NCBI RefSeq assembly: GCF_002917925.1
Contig: NZ_PPFE01000001.1
Span: 248,001-312,000 of the forward strand
Length of the DNA: 64,000 bases
Direction: 5' to 3'
Source of the DNA: Roseovarius confluentis
GTDB lineage: Bacteria; Pseudomonadota; Alphaproteobacteria; Rhodobacterales; Rhodobacteraceae
The position numbers and the translations under genes are program-made. Below the pieces are notes generated by a model. The model saw only the letters and a program-made list of their open reading frames with translations, ran no database searches and was not told where the DNA came from. This document shows positions 46,491 through 56,931 of the stretch, piece by piece; the stretch's first letter is position 1; each line of letters opens with the position of its first letter.

Positions 46491-48062
46491 ATGACCCAGC
46501 ATGACCGCCTTCTTATCATCGACTTTGGCAGCCAGGTGACGCAGCTGATCGCGCGCCGCCTGCGCGAGCTGAGCGTTTATTGCGAAATTCACCCGTTCCA
46601 GAACGTCACGGACGAATTCCTGAAGGACTTTGCGCCGAAGGCCGTGATCTTTTCGGGCGGCCCCGACACGGTAACGCGCGACGGCGCGCCCCGGCCGCCG
46701 CAATCGGTTTATGACCTCGGGGTGCCGATCCTTGGCATCTGCTACGGCCAGCAGGTCATGGTGCAGGACCTGGGTGGGCGCGTCGAAGGCGGCAAGATCT
46801 CGGGCGGCGGCGGCACGGCGGAATTCGGCCGCGCCTGGGTGTCGCCCACGGAAGAGCGCATCGAACTTCTGGCGGGCTGGTTCCTTGGCGAGCGCGAGCA
46901 GGTGTGGATGAGCCATGGCGACCATGTGGCCGAACTGGCGCCCGGGTTCGCGGTCTACGGCACCTCGCCGCACGCGCCCTTTGCCATCACCGCCGATCTG
47001 GAGCGGGATTTCTACGCGGTGCAGTTCCATCCGGAAGTGCATCACACGCCCAATGGCCGCACGCTTTACGAGAATTTCGTCAAGCGCGCCGGGTTCAAGG
47101 GCGACTGGACCATGGCCGCCTACCGCGAGGAGATGGTCGAGGCGATCCGCGAGCAGGTGGGCGACTCGAAAGTCATCTGCGCGCTGTCGGGCGGGGTGGA
47201 CAGTTCCGTGGCGGCGGCCCTGATCCACGAGGCGATTGGCGAGAACCTCACCTGCGTCTTTGTCGATCATGGCCTGTTGCGCCTGAACGAGGGCGAGGAA
47301 GTCGTGGGCATGTTCCGCGACCACATGAATCTGCGGGTCATCCACGCGCAGGAGCAGGATCTGTTCCTTGGCGAGCTGGACGGCGTCTCGGACCCCGAGA
47401 CCAAGCGCAAGATCATCGGCAAGCTGTTCATCGACGTGTTCCAGAAATACGCCGACGAGATCGAGGGCGCGGCCTTCCTCGCGCAAGGCACGCTTTACCC
47501 GGATGTCATTGAATCCGTCAGCTTTTCCGGCGGACCCAGCGTGACGATCAAGAGCCACCACAATGTCGGCGGCCTGCCCGAGAAGATGGGGCTGAAGCTG
47601 GTCGAGCCGCTGCGCGAATTGTTCAAGGACGAGGTGCGCGCACTTGGCCGCGAATTGGGCCTGCCCGACAGCTTTATCGGGCGCCACCCCTTCCCCGGCC
47701 CCGGCCTTGCCATCCGCTGCCCCGGCGAGATCACCCGCGACAAGCTGGAGATCCTGCGAAAGGCGGATGCCGTCTATATCGACCAGATCCGCAAGCACGG
47801 CCTTTACGATGAGATCTGGCAGGCTTTCGTTGCGATCCTGCCGGTGCGCACCGTGGGCGTGATGGGCGACGGGCGGACCTATGATTATGCCTGCGCGCTG
47901 CGCGCGGTGACGAGTGTCGACGGGATGACCGCCGATTACTACCCGTTCAGCCATGATTTCCTGGGCGAGACCGCGACGCGGATCATCAACGAGGTCGAGG
48001 GTATCAACCGCGTGACCTATGACATCACCAGCAAGCCGCCGGGCACCATCGAGTGGGAGTAG
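46491..48062 (+). CDS. guaA: GMP synthase (glutamine-hydrolysing)
   Basis: GuaA converts XMP to GMP using glutamine and ATP. The N-terminal class I amidotransferase has [10 protein letters not shown] (Cys) and [11 protein letters not shown] (His, Glu). The ATP-pyrophosphatase domain has the P-loop [15 protein letters not shown]. The C-terminal dimerisation part ends KPPGTIEWE. It is 523 residues, standard length. A very long antisense frame overlaps it but is a composition artefact. Confidence 0.97.
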   Translation: MTQHDRLLIIDFGSQVTQLIARRLRELSVYCEIHPFQNVTDEFLKDFAPKAVIFSGGPDTVTRDGAPRPPQSVYDLGVPILGICYGQQVMVQDLGGRVEGGKISGGGGTAEFGRAWVSPTEERIELLAGWFLGEREQVWMSHGDHVAELAPGFAVYGTSPHAPFAITADLERDFYAVQFHPEVHHTPNGRTLYENFVKRAGFKGDWTMAAYREEMVEAIREQVGDSKVICALSGGVDSSVAAALIHEAIGENLTCVFVDHGLLRLNEGEEVVGMFRDHMNLRVIHAQEQDLFLGELDGVSDPETKRKIIGKLFIDVFQKYADEIEGAAFLAQGTLYPDVIESVSFSGGPSVTIKSHHNVGGLPEKMGLKLVEPLRELFKDEVRALGRELGLPDSFIGRHPFPGPGLAIRCPGEITRDKLEILRKADAVYIDQIRKHGLYDEIWQAFVAILPVRTVGVMGDGRTYDYACALRAVTSVDGMTADYYPFSHDFLGETATRIINEVEGINRVTYDITSKPPGTIEWE

Positions 48063-48110
48063 GCGCGTGCCCTCGGGCCCCCCGCCCCCAATAACGCCAC
48101 GTTGAAATTC

Positions 48111-50129
48111 ATGACGCCCCCGCATCATACCGGCTATCGGAGAGAGATCGACGGTCTTCGGGCCTTCGCGGTCCTGTCCGTCGTCGCGTTTCATGCCTTC
48201 CCGGACGCGGTGCCGGGCGGGTTCGTCGGGGTCGACGTATTCTTCGTCATCAGCGGCTTTCTGATCACCAGCCATATCTTCGAGAAGCTGGACCAAGGCG
48301 CGTTCAGCTTTGCCGACTTCTTTCAACGGCGTATCCGGCGGATCTTTCCCGCGCTGCTGGTGGTGATGTCGCTCAGCCTGCTGTTTGGCTGGCTGGTCCT
48401 TTTGTCGGACGAGTTCAACCAGCTTAGCCTGCACGTCGCCAGCGGGGCGGCGTTCATCAGCAACTTCGTCTTTGCCGCCGAGGCCGGCTATTTCGACGCC
48501 GCGGCCGAGGTAAAGCCGATGCTGCACCTGTGGAGCCTCGCGGTCGAGGAACAGTTCTATATCCTGTGGCCGCTGGCGCTTTGGGTGGCGTGGAAGCTGC
48601 GGGGCGGCCTGCTGATCCTGACCCTGATCGTTTTCGCGGCCTCCTTTGTCGTGAATGTCGTCTATGCCACCACGCATCCGGTCGAGACGTTCTTCTGGCC
48701 GTTCGGGCGCTTCTGGGAGTTGCTGAGCGGGAGCATTCTGGCGTGGTTTACGGTGCACCGCGACGGGCTCCAGGCCGGCGCGATCGTGCAAAAGCTGGCG
48801 GGCGCGCTGGGCCTGGTGCTGCTGGTCCTGTCGGTGGCGGTGATCGACCGGACGGTCGCCTTTCCGTCCTGGTGGGCGATTCTGCCCGTTCTGGGGTCGG
48901 TCCTGGTCATTTTCGGCGGGGCCACGGCCTGGGGTGTGGTCCCCCTCTTCACCAATCGCGTCGCGGTCTGGTTCGGCCTGATCAGTTATCCGCTTTACCT
49001 TTGGCACTGGCCGGTCCTGTCGTTCCTGCATATCGCAGAGGATGACGTGCCCCACCGGGATGCACGGGTCGCCGGCGTGGCGCTTGCGATCTTGCTGGCG
49101 TGGCTGACCTACCGCTTCATCGAGCGGCCGATCCGTTTCGGCAAGTTTGCGGAACCGGCGCGCGCGCTGTGGCTGGCGGCGGTCATGATGGCGGTCGGAC
49201 TGGCGGGGTTCGTGATCAGCCGGACCGATTTCAGCGACAGCCACACCGCCCGGACAGTTTACCTGCGGGACGGTCTGGAACACAGGATCGGCCCCTCCAG
49301 CCGGTGGTTCGAAGGGCGTGATGGCTGGTTGTTCCTCGGCAACAACTATGACCGGACGGTGGCCAAGCTCCGATCCGACAGCCCGCCCCCGCCCGACGAG
49401 GTGGAAGACATGCGTGCGCTGTTCGCAAACATCGCCGAGACGGCGGCAAAATCCGGCACGCGTGTTGCCCTGCTTGTCGGTCCCAACAAGTCGTCGGTCT
49501 ATCCCGAGTTCCTTCCGGCCGAGCTGACGCCTGCCGACAGCCGGTATTTCGACGCTTTCGCGCAAGCCCTGGACCCGATCCCGAACCTGACATTCCACGA
49601 CCCCACAGCCGGATTTCTGCGGGGCAAGGGGGCCGAGGGCATACTCTATTACCGCACGGACACCCATTGGAACAGCAAGGGCGCGTTTCTTGCCTGGGCA
49701 GGGCTGATGCAGGCGCTCGGATTGCCGGTGCCCGAGGTGGCGTTTTCACCTGGGCCCGAATACGAGGGCGACATCATCAAGGGACTCGCCGGAATGGAAA
49801 GCTATCCGCTGCATTCCGGGGACAACTGGCTGTTCGAGTTCAGGCGGGAGTTCGAGCTGCAGCGGCGCGGCATTCCCGATGCGACCGTGTCTGATTCGTT
49901 CGGCGCGCGCGAGGTGGTGACCAACTCGAAACCGCCGTCGGACATGACGGTGTGGGTTGTCGGCGATTCCTTCGCCCTTGCGGTGAAGCCGTTCATTGAA
50001 GCGTCGTTTCGCGAAGTTCACCACAAGGGGCACTGGCGTGAACGGCTGCCGCGTCTGGCGCAGGATCTGGAGGCCGCCGACGACAAACCGGATCTGATCG
50101 TCGTCATCCGGGTCGAAAGAACCTTCTGA
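48111..50129 (+). CDS. OafA-type acyltransferase fused to an AlgX/AlgJ-like SGNH domain
   Basis: About 672 residues in two parts. The N-terminal ~360 are an acyltransferase-3 membrane domain: YRREIDGLRAFAVLSVVAFH with the catalytic His, FFVISGFLITSHIFE, LHLWSLAVEEQFYILWPLAL. The C-terminal ~290 are periplasmic and look like an AlgX/AlgJ SGNH-type domain: EGRDGWLFLGNNYDR, DTHWNSKGAFLAW and VWVVGDSFALA. It probably O-acetylates a surface polysaccharide. The start is uncertain: a TTG 9 bp upstream is possible. A second OafA-type gene is at 57-59 kb. Confidence 0.85.
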   Translation: MTPPHHTGYRREIDGLRAFAVLSVVAFHAFPDAVPGGFVGVDVFFVISGFLITSHIFEKLDQGAFSFADFFQRRIRRIFPALLVVMSLSLLFGWLVLLSDEFNQLSLHVASGAAFISNFVFAAEAGYFDAAAEVKPMLHLWSLAVEEQFYILWPLALWVAWKLRGGLLILTLIVFAASFVVNVVYATTHPVETFFWPFGRFWELLSGSILAWFTVHRDGLQAGAIVQKLAGALGLVLLVLSVAVIDRTVAFPSWWAILPVLGSVLVIFGGATAWGVVPLFTNRVAVWFGLISYPLYLWHWPVLSFLHIAEDDVPHRDARVAGVALAILLAWLTYRFIERPIRFGKFAEPARALWLAAVMMAVGLAGFVISRTDFSDSHTARTVYLRDGLEHRIGPSSRWFEGRDGWLFLGNNYDRTVAKLRSDSPPPPDEVEDMRALFANIAETAAKSGTRVALLVGPNKSSVYPEFLPAELTPADSRYFDAFAQALDPIPNLTFHDPTAGFLRGKGAEGILYYRTDTHWNSKGAFLAWAGLMQALGLPVPEVAFSPGPEYEGDIIKGLAGMESYPLHSGDNWLFEFRREFELQRRGIPDATVSDSFGAREVVTNSKPPSDMTVWVVGDSFALAVKPFIEASFREVHHKGHWRERLPRLAQDLEAADDKPDLIVVIRVERTF

Positions 50130-50266
50130 ACCGCGCGTGGCCGAAGCTTGGACCATCGCGCACTCAGGTCTTGGAAAGCCCGTTGCGGCTCTTTAGAGAT
50201 CATGTGACTTACAGAGCGTGGGTGGCCCGCTCTGCGCTATGGCCCATTGGCTGACCCGAGGACTAG

Positions 50267-51163
50267 ATGACCGACAACCTGCAAGACCCGGCGCGGGACA
50301 CCGCGGTGCCCGTTCTGCGCGCGGGGGTGTTCATGATGGGCGCGGTGGCGTCCTTCACCCTGATGGCCGTGGCCGGGCGGCAAGTGAGCTTCGAGCTGGA
50401 TACCTTTGAAATCATGATGTTTCGCAGCATCGTGGGCCTCGTCGTGGTGATGGGGTTCGTACTGGCGCAGGGGCGTCTGCACGAGCTGCCGACGCAAAAG
50501 ACCGGCACGCATCTGTTGCGCAACGTCTTTCACTTCACCGGTCAGAACCTGTGGTTCTTCGCGATCACCATGATCCCGCTGGCGCAGGTCTTCGCATTGG
50601 AATTCACCACGCCCTTGTGGGTGCTGATCCTGTCGCCCCTGATGCTGGGCGAGCGGATGACGCGGATGCGGGTGATTGCCGCCGTGCTGGGGTTTATCGG
50701 CATCCTGATCGTGGCGCGGCCCACGCCCGACACGCTGAATATCGGTACCGCGGCGGCGGCGGCCTGTGCCATCGGCTTTGCCGGGACATATATCTTTGCC
50801 AAGCGTCTGACGCGGACGGAATCTCTGACCTGCATTCTGTTCTGGATGACCGTGATGCAGGCCGTGTTCGGCCTGGTCTGTGCGGGCTTTGACGGGGATA
50901 TCGCCCTGCCCTCGCTCGTCAGCCTGCCGTGGCTGGTGGCCATCGGCATCTGCGGTCTGACGGCGCATTTCTGCATCACGTCGGCCTTGGCGCTGGCGCC
51001 GGCCACGCTGGTCAGTCCGATCGATTTCATGCGGCTGCCGGTGATCGCGATCGTGGGTCTGCTGGTCTATGACGAGGCGGTGAGCGTCTTTGTCTTCGTC
51101 GGCGCGGCCCTGATTTTCGGCGCGAATTACCTCAACCTCTGGTCCGAGACCCGCAAGAGGTGA
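50267..51163 (+). CDS. EamA/DMT-family permease
   Basis: 298 residues with about ten membrane helices and the two EamA halves, LRAGVFMMGAVASFTLMAVA and ACAIGFAGTYIFAKRLT. DMT permeases export or import small metabolites (amino acids, S-adenosylmethionine, nucleotide sugars). The substrate cannot be read here. It stands alone between the acyltransferase fusion and the FadL-like gene. Confidence 0.88.
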   Translation: MTDNLQDPARDTAVPVLRAGVFMMGAVASFTLMAVAGRQVSFELDTFEIMMFRSIVGLVVVMGFVLAQGRLHELPTQKTGTHLLRNVFHFTGQNLWFFAITMIPLAQVFALEFTTPLWVLILSPLMLGERMTRMRVIAAVLGFIGILIVARPTPDTLNIGTAAAAACAIGFAGTYIFAKRLTRTESLTCILFWMTVMQAVFGLVCAGFDGDIALPSLVSLPWLVAIGICGLTAHFCITSALALAPATLVSPIDFMRLPVIAIVGLLVYDEAVSVFVFVGAALIFGANYLNLWSETRKR

Positions 51164-51246
51164 ACCGAACGGTTCGGAATGGCCTCGGGCTGTGACATTC
51201 TTGCACGCACGTCCCCTGCTCCTTGCTTCATGACGTCGCGTAAAAA

Positions 51247-51278
51247 TTGACCGATTTTCACACGCAACAGTAGTGTGA
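51247..51278 (+). promoter_or_regulatory. Promoter/operator of the FadL-like gene
   Basis: TTGACC at 51247 is a likely -35 element, and about 18 bp on is TAGTGT. The inverted repeat TCACAC-N9-GTGTGA (51258-51278) covers the -10 region, so a repressor bound here would block transcription. The half-sites point the opposite way from a CRP site. Confidence 0.45.
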
Positions 51279-51304
51279 CTTAGTGTTCTGGAGGAGAGTA
51301 ACTC

Positions 51305-52399
51305 ATGAAAAAACTGGCATTGGCCGCCACCACTCTCGGCCTTGCGGCAGGCACCGCCCACGCGGGCGGACTGGACCGTAGCTATACCCCGATCGATCCC
51401 TTGTTCGAGCAAGGCAACTATGCCGAGCTGTCGTTCGGTTTCACCATGCCGGATGTGACCGGCTCTGACTTGGCTGGCAACTCGATCAGCAACGTGGCCG
51501 GGGATTACTCCACCGTCGGCTTCGCGTTCAAGGTCGATTTCAATGAAAAGCTGTCGCTGGCGATGATCTATGACCAGCCCTATGGCGCCGATACGGCCTA
51601 CGGCGGCAACCCGGCGACCACCCTGCTGGGCGGCACGAGCGCCGATGCCGAAACCCACGCGCTGACCGCGCTGGTGCGCTGGAAATTCACCGACCGGATT
51701 TCGGCCTATATCGGTCCGCGCTTCCTGAATGCCGAGGGCGACATCACGATTGCGGGCCTGGCCTATGGTCCGGCCAACGGCGCCAACTTCCGCTTCGCAA
51801 ACACGACCGGCGCGGGATACGTCGTGGGCGCAGCCTATGAAGTGCCGGAAATCGCGCTGCGTGCGTCGCTGACCTATCACTCGCCGGTCGACCTGCGCTT
51901 CCGCACCACCGAAACCATTCCCGGCGCGGGCACGTTCACGACCTTCACGAACTCGGAGACGCCCGAGACGATCGAACTGTCGGTTCAATCGGGTATCAAC
52001 CAAAGCACACTGATTTTCGGTTCGATCCGTCACGCCAAGTGGTCGGACTTCACCCTGACGCCGACGATCTTCGGTAACAACCTGGCCAGCTTTGACGACA
52101 TCACCACCTACGAGATCGGTGTCGGCAAGCGCTTTACCGAGAAATTCTCGGGCAGCATCGCGATCAGCTACGAAGACACCAGCGGTGACGATCTGGTTTC
52201 GCCCCTCGGGCCGACCAACGGCCAGACGGGCATCACCGTCGGTGGCGAGTACAAGGTCAGCGACAGCCTCGATGTGTCGGGTGGCGTGCGCTACACGATG
52301 CTGGGCAACGGCGTGCCGCAGACCGGGGGCACCCCGCGCGGCAACTTCCGCAACAATGACGCGATCAGCGTGGGCATGAAGCTGGGCTACCACTTCTGA
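51305..52399 (+). CDS. FadL/OmpP1-family outer membrane protein
   Basis: 364 residues with a signal peptide (LALAATTLGLAAGTAHA) and a beta-barrel ending in GYHF, the terminal Phe needed for outer-membrane insertion. Alternating strands such as FGFTMPDVTGS and GVRYTML, and the length, fit FadL-type hydrophobic-compound transporters, though the N-terminal hatch is short. GGAGGAG precedes the ATG. A palindrome over the promoter suggests regulation, perhaps by fatty acids. A strong terminator follows. Confidence 0.85.
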   Translation: MKKLALAATTLGLAAGTAHAGGLDRSYTPIDPLFEQGNYAELSFGFTMPDVTGSDLAGNSISNVAGDYSTVGFAFKVDFNEKLSLAMIYDQPYGADTAYGGNPATTLLGGTSADAETHALTALVRWKFTDRISAYIGPRFLNAEGDITIAGLAYGPANGANFRFANTTGAGYVVGAAYEVPEIALRASLTYHSPVDLRFRTTETIPGAGTFTTFTNSETPETIELSVQSGINQSTLIFGSIRHAKWSDFTLTPTIFGNNLASFDDITTYEIGVGKRFTEKFSGSIAISYEDTSGDDLVSPLGPTNGQTGITVGGEYKVSDSLDVSGGVRYTMLGNGVPQTGGTPRGNFRNNDAISVGMKLGYHF

Positions 52400-52422
52400 C
52401 CCCTGCTGCACTCAAGATCGGA

Positions 52423-52453
52423 AAACCCCGCCGTCCACTCCGGCGGGGTTTTT
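52423..52453 (+). terminator. Terminator after the FadL-like gene
   Basis: CCCCGCCG and CGGCGGGG pair around a short loop, followed by TTTTTC. Confidence 0.85.
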
Positions 52454-52529
52454 CTTTGGCTGCAACGGATTGAGGTTTGACGCCCTCCGCGTCGCTGTCT
52501 ACCAAAGCGGCGCAAAGGGAGCTTGGACA

Positions 52530-53390
52530 ATGATCTACCAGACCGCGCAGGATTGGCGGGATGCGCCGCACAAACGGGTGCTGCTTTACGGCATGTCGGG
52601 ACTGGGCAAGACCCACCTGTCGAACATACTGCGCGAGGCGGGCGACTGGTTTCACTATTCCATAGATTACCGGATCGGCACCCGCTACATGGGCGAGTTG
52701 ATCGCCGACAACGCCAAGGCGCACGCGATGAAGGTGCCGTTTCTGCGAGACCTGCTGAAGACGGACTCGATCTATATCGGCTCGAACATCACCTTCGACA
52801 ACCTGTCCCCGGTGTCCACCTACCTGGGCAAACCGGGCGACCCAGACAAGGGCGGGCTGCCGATCGACGAATATCGCACGAGGCAGGATCAGTTCCGGAA
52901 CGCGGAGATCAACGCGCTGATGGATACCGGTCATTTCATCGAACGCGCGGGGCGGCTCTATTGCTATCCGAATTTTGTCTGCGATACCGGCGGGTCGATC
53001 TGTGAATGGGTCGATGGCGACGATCCGGACGATCCGATCCTGACGGAACTGTCGTCTCACTGTCTTTTGATCGGGCTGAAAGGCGACGAGGCGCACCGGC
53101 AGGAACTGATCCGCCGCTTCGACCGCGCGCCCAAGCCGATGTGCTATCAGCCCGAGTTCCTGGCGGCTGCCTGGGCGGAATACCTGCACGAAAACAATGT
53201 TGAAGAAGGCGACGTTGAACCCGATCACTTCATTCGCTGGACCTATGCCCGCGCGCTGGCACACCGCGCGCCACGCTATGCGGCGATGGAGAAGTGGGGC
53301 ATCACGCTGACCGCCGACGAGGTGGCGCAGGTCACAACCACCGAGAGTTTCGAGGCGCTGGTGGCCGGAGCCCTTGAGCGTACGGAATAA
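52530..53390 (+). CDS. P-loop ATPase upstream of metA
   Basis: About 286 residues with the Walker A motif [17 protein letters not shown] near residue 20. No clear membrane part or second known domain is visible. Features include [20 protein letters not shown] and two short Cys regions ([18 protein letters not shown]). I do not recognise the function. It lies 38 bp before metA in the same direction, so they may be co-transcribed. Confidence 0.7.
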   Translation: MIYQTAQDWRDAPHKRVLLYGMSGLGKTHLSNILREAGDWFHYSIDYRIGTRYMGELIADNAKAHAMKVPFLRDLLKTDSIYIGSNITFDNLSPVSTYLGKPGDPDKGGLPIDEYRTRQDQFRNAEINALMDTGHFIERAGRLYCYPNFVCDTGGSICEWVDGDDPDDPILTELSSHCLLIGLKGDEAHRQELIRRFDRAPKPMCYQPEFLAAAWAEYLHENNVEEGDVEPDHFIRWTYARALAHRAPRYAAMEKWGITLTADEVAQVTTTESFEALVAGALERTE

Positions 53391-53428
53391 ACCTTTATCT
53401 AGGCCTGATCCCCGACACAGGTTCCGAC

Positions 53429-54364
53429 ATGCCCATCAAGATCCCCGCCAGCCTGCCCGCCTTTGACGTCCTCACCCGCGAGGGGGTGATGGTGATGGAC
53501 GAGGACCAGGCGTCGCGGCAGGATATCCGGCCCTTGCGGATCGGGTTGCTGAACCTGATGCCCAAGAAGATCCAAACCGAGAACCAGTTCGCCCGGCTGA
53601 TCGGCGCGACGCCGTTGCAGATCGACCTGAGCCTGATCCGCATGTCAGAGCATCGCACCAAGAACACCGCCGCCGACCACATGGAAAGCTTTTACCGGCC
53701 CTTCAGCGAGGTCGAGGCGACGGGAGAGAAATTCGACGGGCTGATCATCACCGGCGCGCCGATCGAGCATCTGGAGTTTTCCGACGTCACCTATTGGGAC
53801 GAACTTGTGCGCGTCTTCGAGTGGACAACCACCCACGTGCATTCGACCTTCGGCGTCTGCTGGGGCGGGATGGCGATGATCAACCATTTCCACGGGGTCA
53901 AGAAGCACCTGCTCGACGCCAAGGCGTTCGGATGTTTCCGGCACCGCAACATGGCGCCCGCCTCACCCTTCCTGCGCGGGTTTTCCGACGATTGCGTGAT
54001 CCCGGTCAGCCGCTGGACCGAGGTGCGCCGTGCCGAGATCGAGACGGTCGACGGGCTGGAGGTCCTGCTGGACAGCGACGAGGTTGGCCCCTGCCTGGTG
54101 CAGGACAACGCGGCGCGGGCGCTGTATATCTTCAACCACCTGGAATACGACAGCGACACGCTTAAACAGGAATATGACCGCGACGTTGCGCAAGGCACGC
54201 CGATCAACGTGCCCTGCAACTACTACCCCGACGATGACCCCTCCTGCCTGCCGCAGAACCGGTGGCGCAGCCATGCGCATCTGCTTTACGGCAACTGGAT
54301 CAACGAAATCTACCAGACAACGGCCTTTGATATGGACACGATCGGGCTAGGTTCCGGCTGGTAA
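53429..54364 (+). CDS. metA: Homoserine O-acyltransferase (MetA)
   Basis: MetA acylates homoserine at the start of methionine synthesis. The 311-residue protein has the nucleophile Cys in [13 protein letters not shown], the family opening [20 protein letters not shown], and the catalytic His region IFNHLEYDS. Many alphaproteobacterial MetA enzymes use acetyl-CoA and not succinyl-CoA. The sequence does not let me decide by eye. No SAM riboswitch is visible in the 38-bp leader. Confidence 0.93.
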   Translation: MPIKIPASLPAFDVLTREGVMVMDEDQASRQDIRPLRIGLLNLMPKKIQTENQFARLIGATPLQIDLSLIRMSEHRTKNTAADHMESFYRPFSEVEATGEKFDGLIITGAPIEHLEFSDVTYWDELVRVFEWTTTHVHSTFGVCWGGMAMINHFHGVKKHLLDAKAFGCFRHRNMAPASPFLRGFSDDCVIPVSRWTEVRRAEIETVDGLEVLLDSDEVGPCLVQDNAARALYIFNHLEYDSDTLKQEYDRDVAQGTPINVPCNYYPDDDPSCLPQNRWRSHAHLLYGNWINEIYQTTAFDMDTIGLGSGW

Positions 54365-54398
54365 CGATTTTGGGCGGATCCCGGTGAAAGGTGGACAT

Positions 54399-55373
54399 AT
54401 GAAACGCAACTTGGTCTGGGCGGCGCTTGGCGCCGTCGCGCTGTTGTCGAGCTGTGCGGGGTTGGCCGGGGTCAAGGAACGCACCGCCGAGCAAACCCAC
54501 CCGCCGCTGGGCCGGTTTGTCGAGGTGGACGGCACCCGCGTGCATGTCTGGGTCGAGGGGTCGGGGCCGGACCTGGTGCTGATCCACGGCGCCGGCGGCA
54601 ACCTGCGCGACTTCACCTTTGACCTGGCAAAACGGCTGACGTCCCGCTACCGGGTCATTGCGTTCGACCGGCCGGGACTGGGCTATACCGAGCGCCTGCC
54701 GGGCTATGGCGGCGTCGGCAGCACCGAGGGCGAAAGCCCGCGCGAACAGGCCGCGTTATTGCAAAAGGCCGCGGCACAGGTCGGCGTGCGGCGGCCCGTG
54801 GTGGTCGGCCACAGTTTCGGCGGCGCGGTGGCGCTGGCCTGGGGGCTGAACGCGCCACGGGATACGTCGGCGCTGGTCCTGCTGGCGGGCGTGTCGAACC
54901 CCTGGCCCGGCGATCTGGGCACCTTCTACAACGTCACCGGCACCGCCCTCGGCGGGGCCACGGCAGTGCCTGTGATCACCGCGCTGGCCTCGGAGGAGCG
55001 GATCGAGCGCAGCATCGAGGGCACTTTCGCGCCGCAAAGCGCGCCCGATGGCTATTCCGAGTATCTCGGCCCCGGGCTGACCCTGCGGCGCGAGACGTTG
55101 CGGGCAAACGGTCAGCAGGTGCTGGGCCTGCGCCCGCATATCGTGGAAATGTCGAAGCAGTATCGCGATACGCTGCGGATGCCGGTCGAGATCGTGCATG
55201 GCGATACCGATAGCACCGTGCCGCTGGACGTGCATTCGATCCCGCTGTCGAAACAGCTGCGGCGCGGCAACCTGACGGTGCTGGATGGCGTGGGCCACAT
55301 GCCCCACCATGTGCGCCCCGAGGCGACCGTCGCGGCAATCGACCGCGCGGCCTCTCGCGCCGGATTGCGTTAA
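54399..55373 (+). CDS. Alpha/beta hydrolase lipoprotein
   Basis: 324 residues. An N-terminal lipoprotein signal (LGAVALLSSCAG) puts it in the periplasm or a membrane. The hydrolase fold has LVLIHGAGGNLRD, the nucleophile elbow VVGHSFGGAVAL, the Asp in VEIVHGDTDSTVP and the His in GVGHMPHHV. The substrate is unknown. AAAGGTGG precedes the ATG at 54399. It lies between metA and ppk2 in the same direction. Confidence 0.85.
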   Translation: MKRNLVWAALGAVALLSSCAGLAGVKERTAEQTHPPLGRFVEVDGTRVHVWVEGSGPDLVLIHGAGGNLRDFTFDLAKRLTSRYRVIAFDRPGLGYTERLPGYGGVGSTEGESPREQAALLQKAAAQVGVRRPVVVGHSFGGAVALAWGLNAPRDTSALVLLAGVSNPWPGDLGTFYNVTGTALGGATAVPVITALASEERIERSIEGTFAPQSAPDGYSEYLGPGLTLRRETLRANGQQVLGLRPHIVEMSKQYRDTLRMPVEIVHGDTDSTVPLDVHSIPLSKQLRRGNLTVLDGVGHMPHHVRPEATVAAIDRAASRAGLR

Positions 55374-55419
55374 GCCGCTTAACATCCCATAATCGCCCCA
55401 AAATCAAGGGAGTGGCTGC

Positions 55420-56289
55420 ATGGACCTGCCATTTGACGGCGCGATCGGCACCTATTTCAAAAGCGAGGCCCCCGAGGAGGTTCGCAACGCCATCCGGCGG
55501 GCAGACAAGGGCGATATCCTGTCGTCCGACTACCCCCATTCCGACCGGATGCCGCGCAAAGCCTATGAGCGGGATCTGCACCGCCTGCAGATCGAACTGG
55601 TCAAGCTGCAAGCCTGGGTCAAGGAAAGCGGCGCGCGGGTCATTTGCGTCTTCGAGGGGCGCGACGCGGCCGGCAAGGGCGGCACGATCAAACGCTTCCG
55701 CGAGAACCTGAACCCGCGTGGTGCGCGCGTCGTGGCCTTGCCGAAACCGTCCGAGACGGAAGCCACCCAATGGTATTTCCAGCGCTATATCGACCACCTG
55801 CCTGCGGGCGGCGAGATCGTTTTCTTCGACCGCTCATGGTACAATCGCGGCGTCGTCGAAAAGGTTTTCGGCTTTTGCACTGACGCGCAGCGCGAGCATT
55901 TCTTTCACCAGGTCGGCGATTTCGAGAGGATGCTGGCCGACGAGGGCATTCACCTGTTCAAGTTCTGGCTGAACGTGGGGCGCGCCGAACAGTTGCGCCG
56001 TTTCATGAAGCGAGAGACCGATCCGCTGAAGCAATGGAAGCTCAGCTGGATCGACGTCGAGGGGCTTAAGAAATGGGACGCCTATTCCGAGGCCATTTCC
56101 GAGACGCTGGCGCGGTCGCACGGCACCCACGCGCCCTGGACCGTCGTACGCTCGGACGACAAGCGGCGGGCGCGGGTCGAGACGATCCGGCATGTGCTGC
56201 TCAATATCGACTACGACCACAAGCTGCCGAAATCGCTGGGCGTCCCCGATGCTTCGGTCTGCGGCGGGCCCGAGATCTGGGATGCCTAA
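55420..56289 (+). CDS. ppk2: Polyphosphate kinase 2
   Basis: PPK2 moves phosphate between polyphosphate and nucleotides, mostly making GTP or ATP from polyphosphate. The 289-residue single-domain protein has Walker A ([14 protein letters not shown]), a lid and Walker B ([10 protein letters not shown]), and the motif [10 protein letters not shown]. It overlaps the following TetR-type gene by 8 bp. The window also has a full Pho block, but no Pho box is seen here. Confidence 0.93.
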   Translation: MDLPFDGAIGTYFKSEAPEEVRNAIRRADKGDILSSDYPHSDRMPRKAYERDLHRLQIELVKLQAWVKESGARVICVFEGRDAAGKGGTIKRFRENLNPRGARVVALPKPSETEATQWYFQRYIDHLPAGGEIVFFDRSWYNRGVVEKVFGFCTDAQREHFFHQVGDFERMLADEGIHLFKFWLNVGRAEQLRRFMKRETDPLKQWKLSWIDVEGLKKWDAYSEAISETLARSHGTHAPWTVVRSDDKRRARVETIRHVLLNIDYDHKLPKSLGVPDASVCGGPEIWDA

Positions 56290-56896
56290 GCGCGGCTATC
56301 ACCACGGCAACCTGCGCCAGGCTCTGGTCGACGCGGCGCTGACCTTGATCGAGGAGAAAGGCCCGACCGGTTTCACCCTGTCGGAGGCCGCCAAGCAGGC
56401 CGGCGTGACCCCGGCGGCGGTCTATCGCCATTTCGGCGGACGCGAGGACCTGATCGCCGAGGCGGCGCGGCAAGGCTACGAGATCTTCGCCGACGTGATC
56501 GAATACGCCTATGGCACCGGGCAGACGGCGCTGAGCGCCTTCGCGGCGACGGGCCGTGCCTACCTGGCGTTCGCGCGGAAATACCCGGGCCACTACATCG
56601 CGATGTTCGAAAGCGGCATCTCGGTCAACCGCAATGCGGACCTCGCCGCCGTGTCGGGCCGCGCACGCGCCGTGCTGGAACGCGCCGCAGAGGGCTTGTC
56701 AGCCCATATCCCCCCGGACAAGCGCCCGCCGACGGCGATGGTGTCGGCGCATGTCTGGGCGCTCAGCCACGGCGTGGTCGAGCTTTTCGCCCGCAACTCG
56801 CCCGGCACCCAAAGCCCCTTCCCGCCCGAGGACTTGCTGGAATCCGGTATCGGGATCTACCTGCGAGGATTGGGATTGTTGCCGCCGGACAGCTGA
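56282..56896 (+). CDS. TetR-family transcriptional regulator
   Basis: 204 residues. The N-terminal HTH ([22 protein letters not shown]) is a clear TetR domain. The C-terminal ligand domain (about 85-204) ends [15 protein letters not shown]. The start overlaps ppk2 by 8 bp. Its last 138 bp are duplicated, with about 82% identity, at 59018-59155 on the far side of an acyltransferase gene, so the 3' end seems to have been replaced by recombination. The encoded protein is intact. Confidence 0.9.
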   Translation: MPKRGYHHGNLRQALVDAALTLIEEKGPTGFTLSEAAKQAGVTPAAVYRHFGGREDLIAEAARQGYEIFADVIEYAYGTGQTALSAFAATGRAYLAFARKYPGHYIAMFESGISVNRNADLAAVSGRARAVLERAAEGLSAHIPPDKRPPTAMVSAHVWALSHGVVELFARNSPGTQSPFPPEDLLESGIGIYLRGLGLLPPDS

Positions 56897-56931
56897 CGGC
56901 ACTTGTTGCGAGTACGGCCCTCGCGCCCGCG

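Noticed and set aside
46476..49667. A 1063-codon open frame on the minus strand
   Set aside because: It is antisense to guaA and the acyltransferase fusion, both of which have clear motifs. The product is His/Arg/Gln-rich with no family sign. High GC at the third codon position removes stop codons from the opposite strand.
53391..53428. SAM-II riboswitch before metA
   Set aside because: Only 38 bp separate the genes and the pseudoknot consensus is absent.
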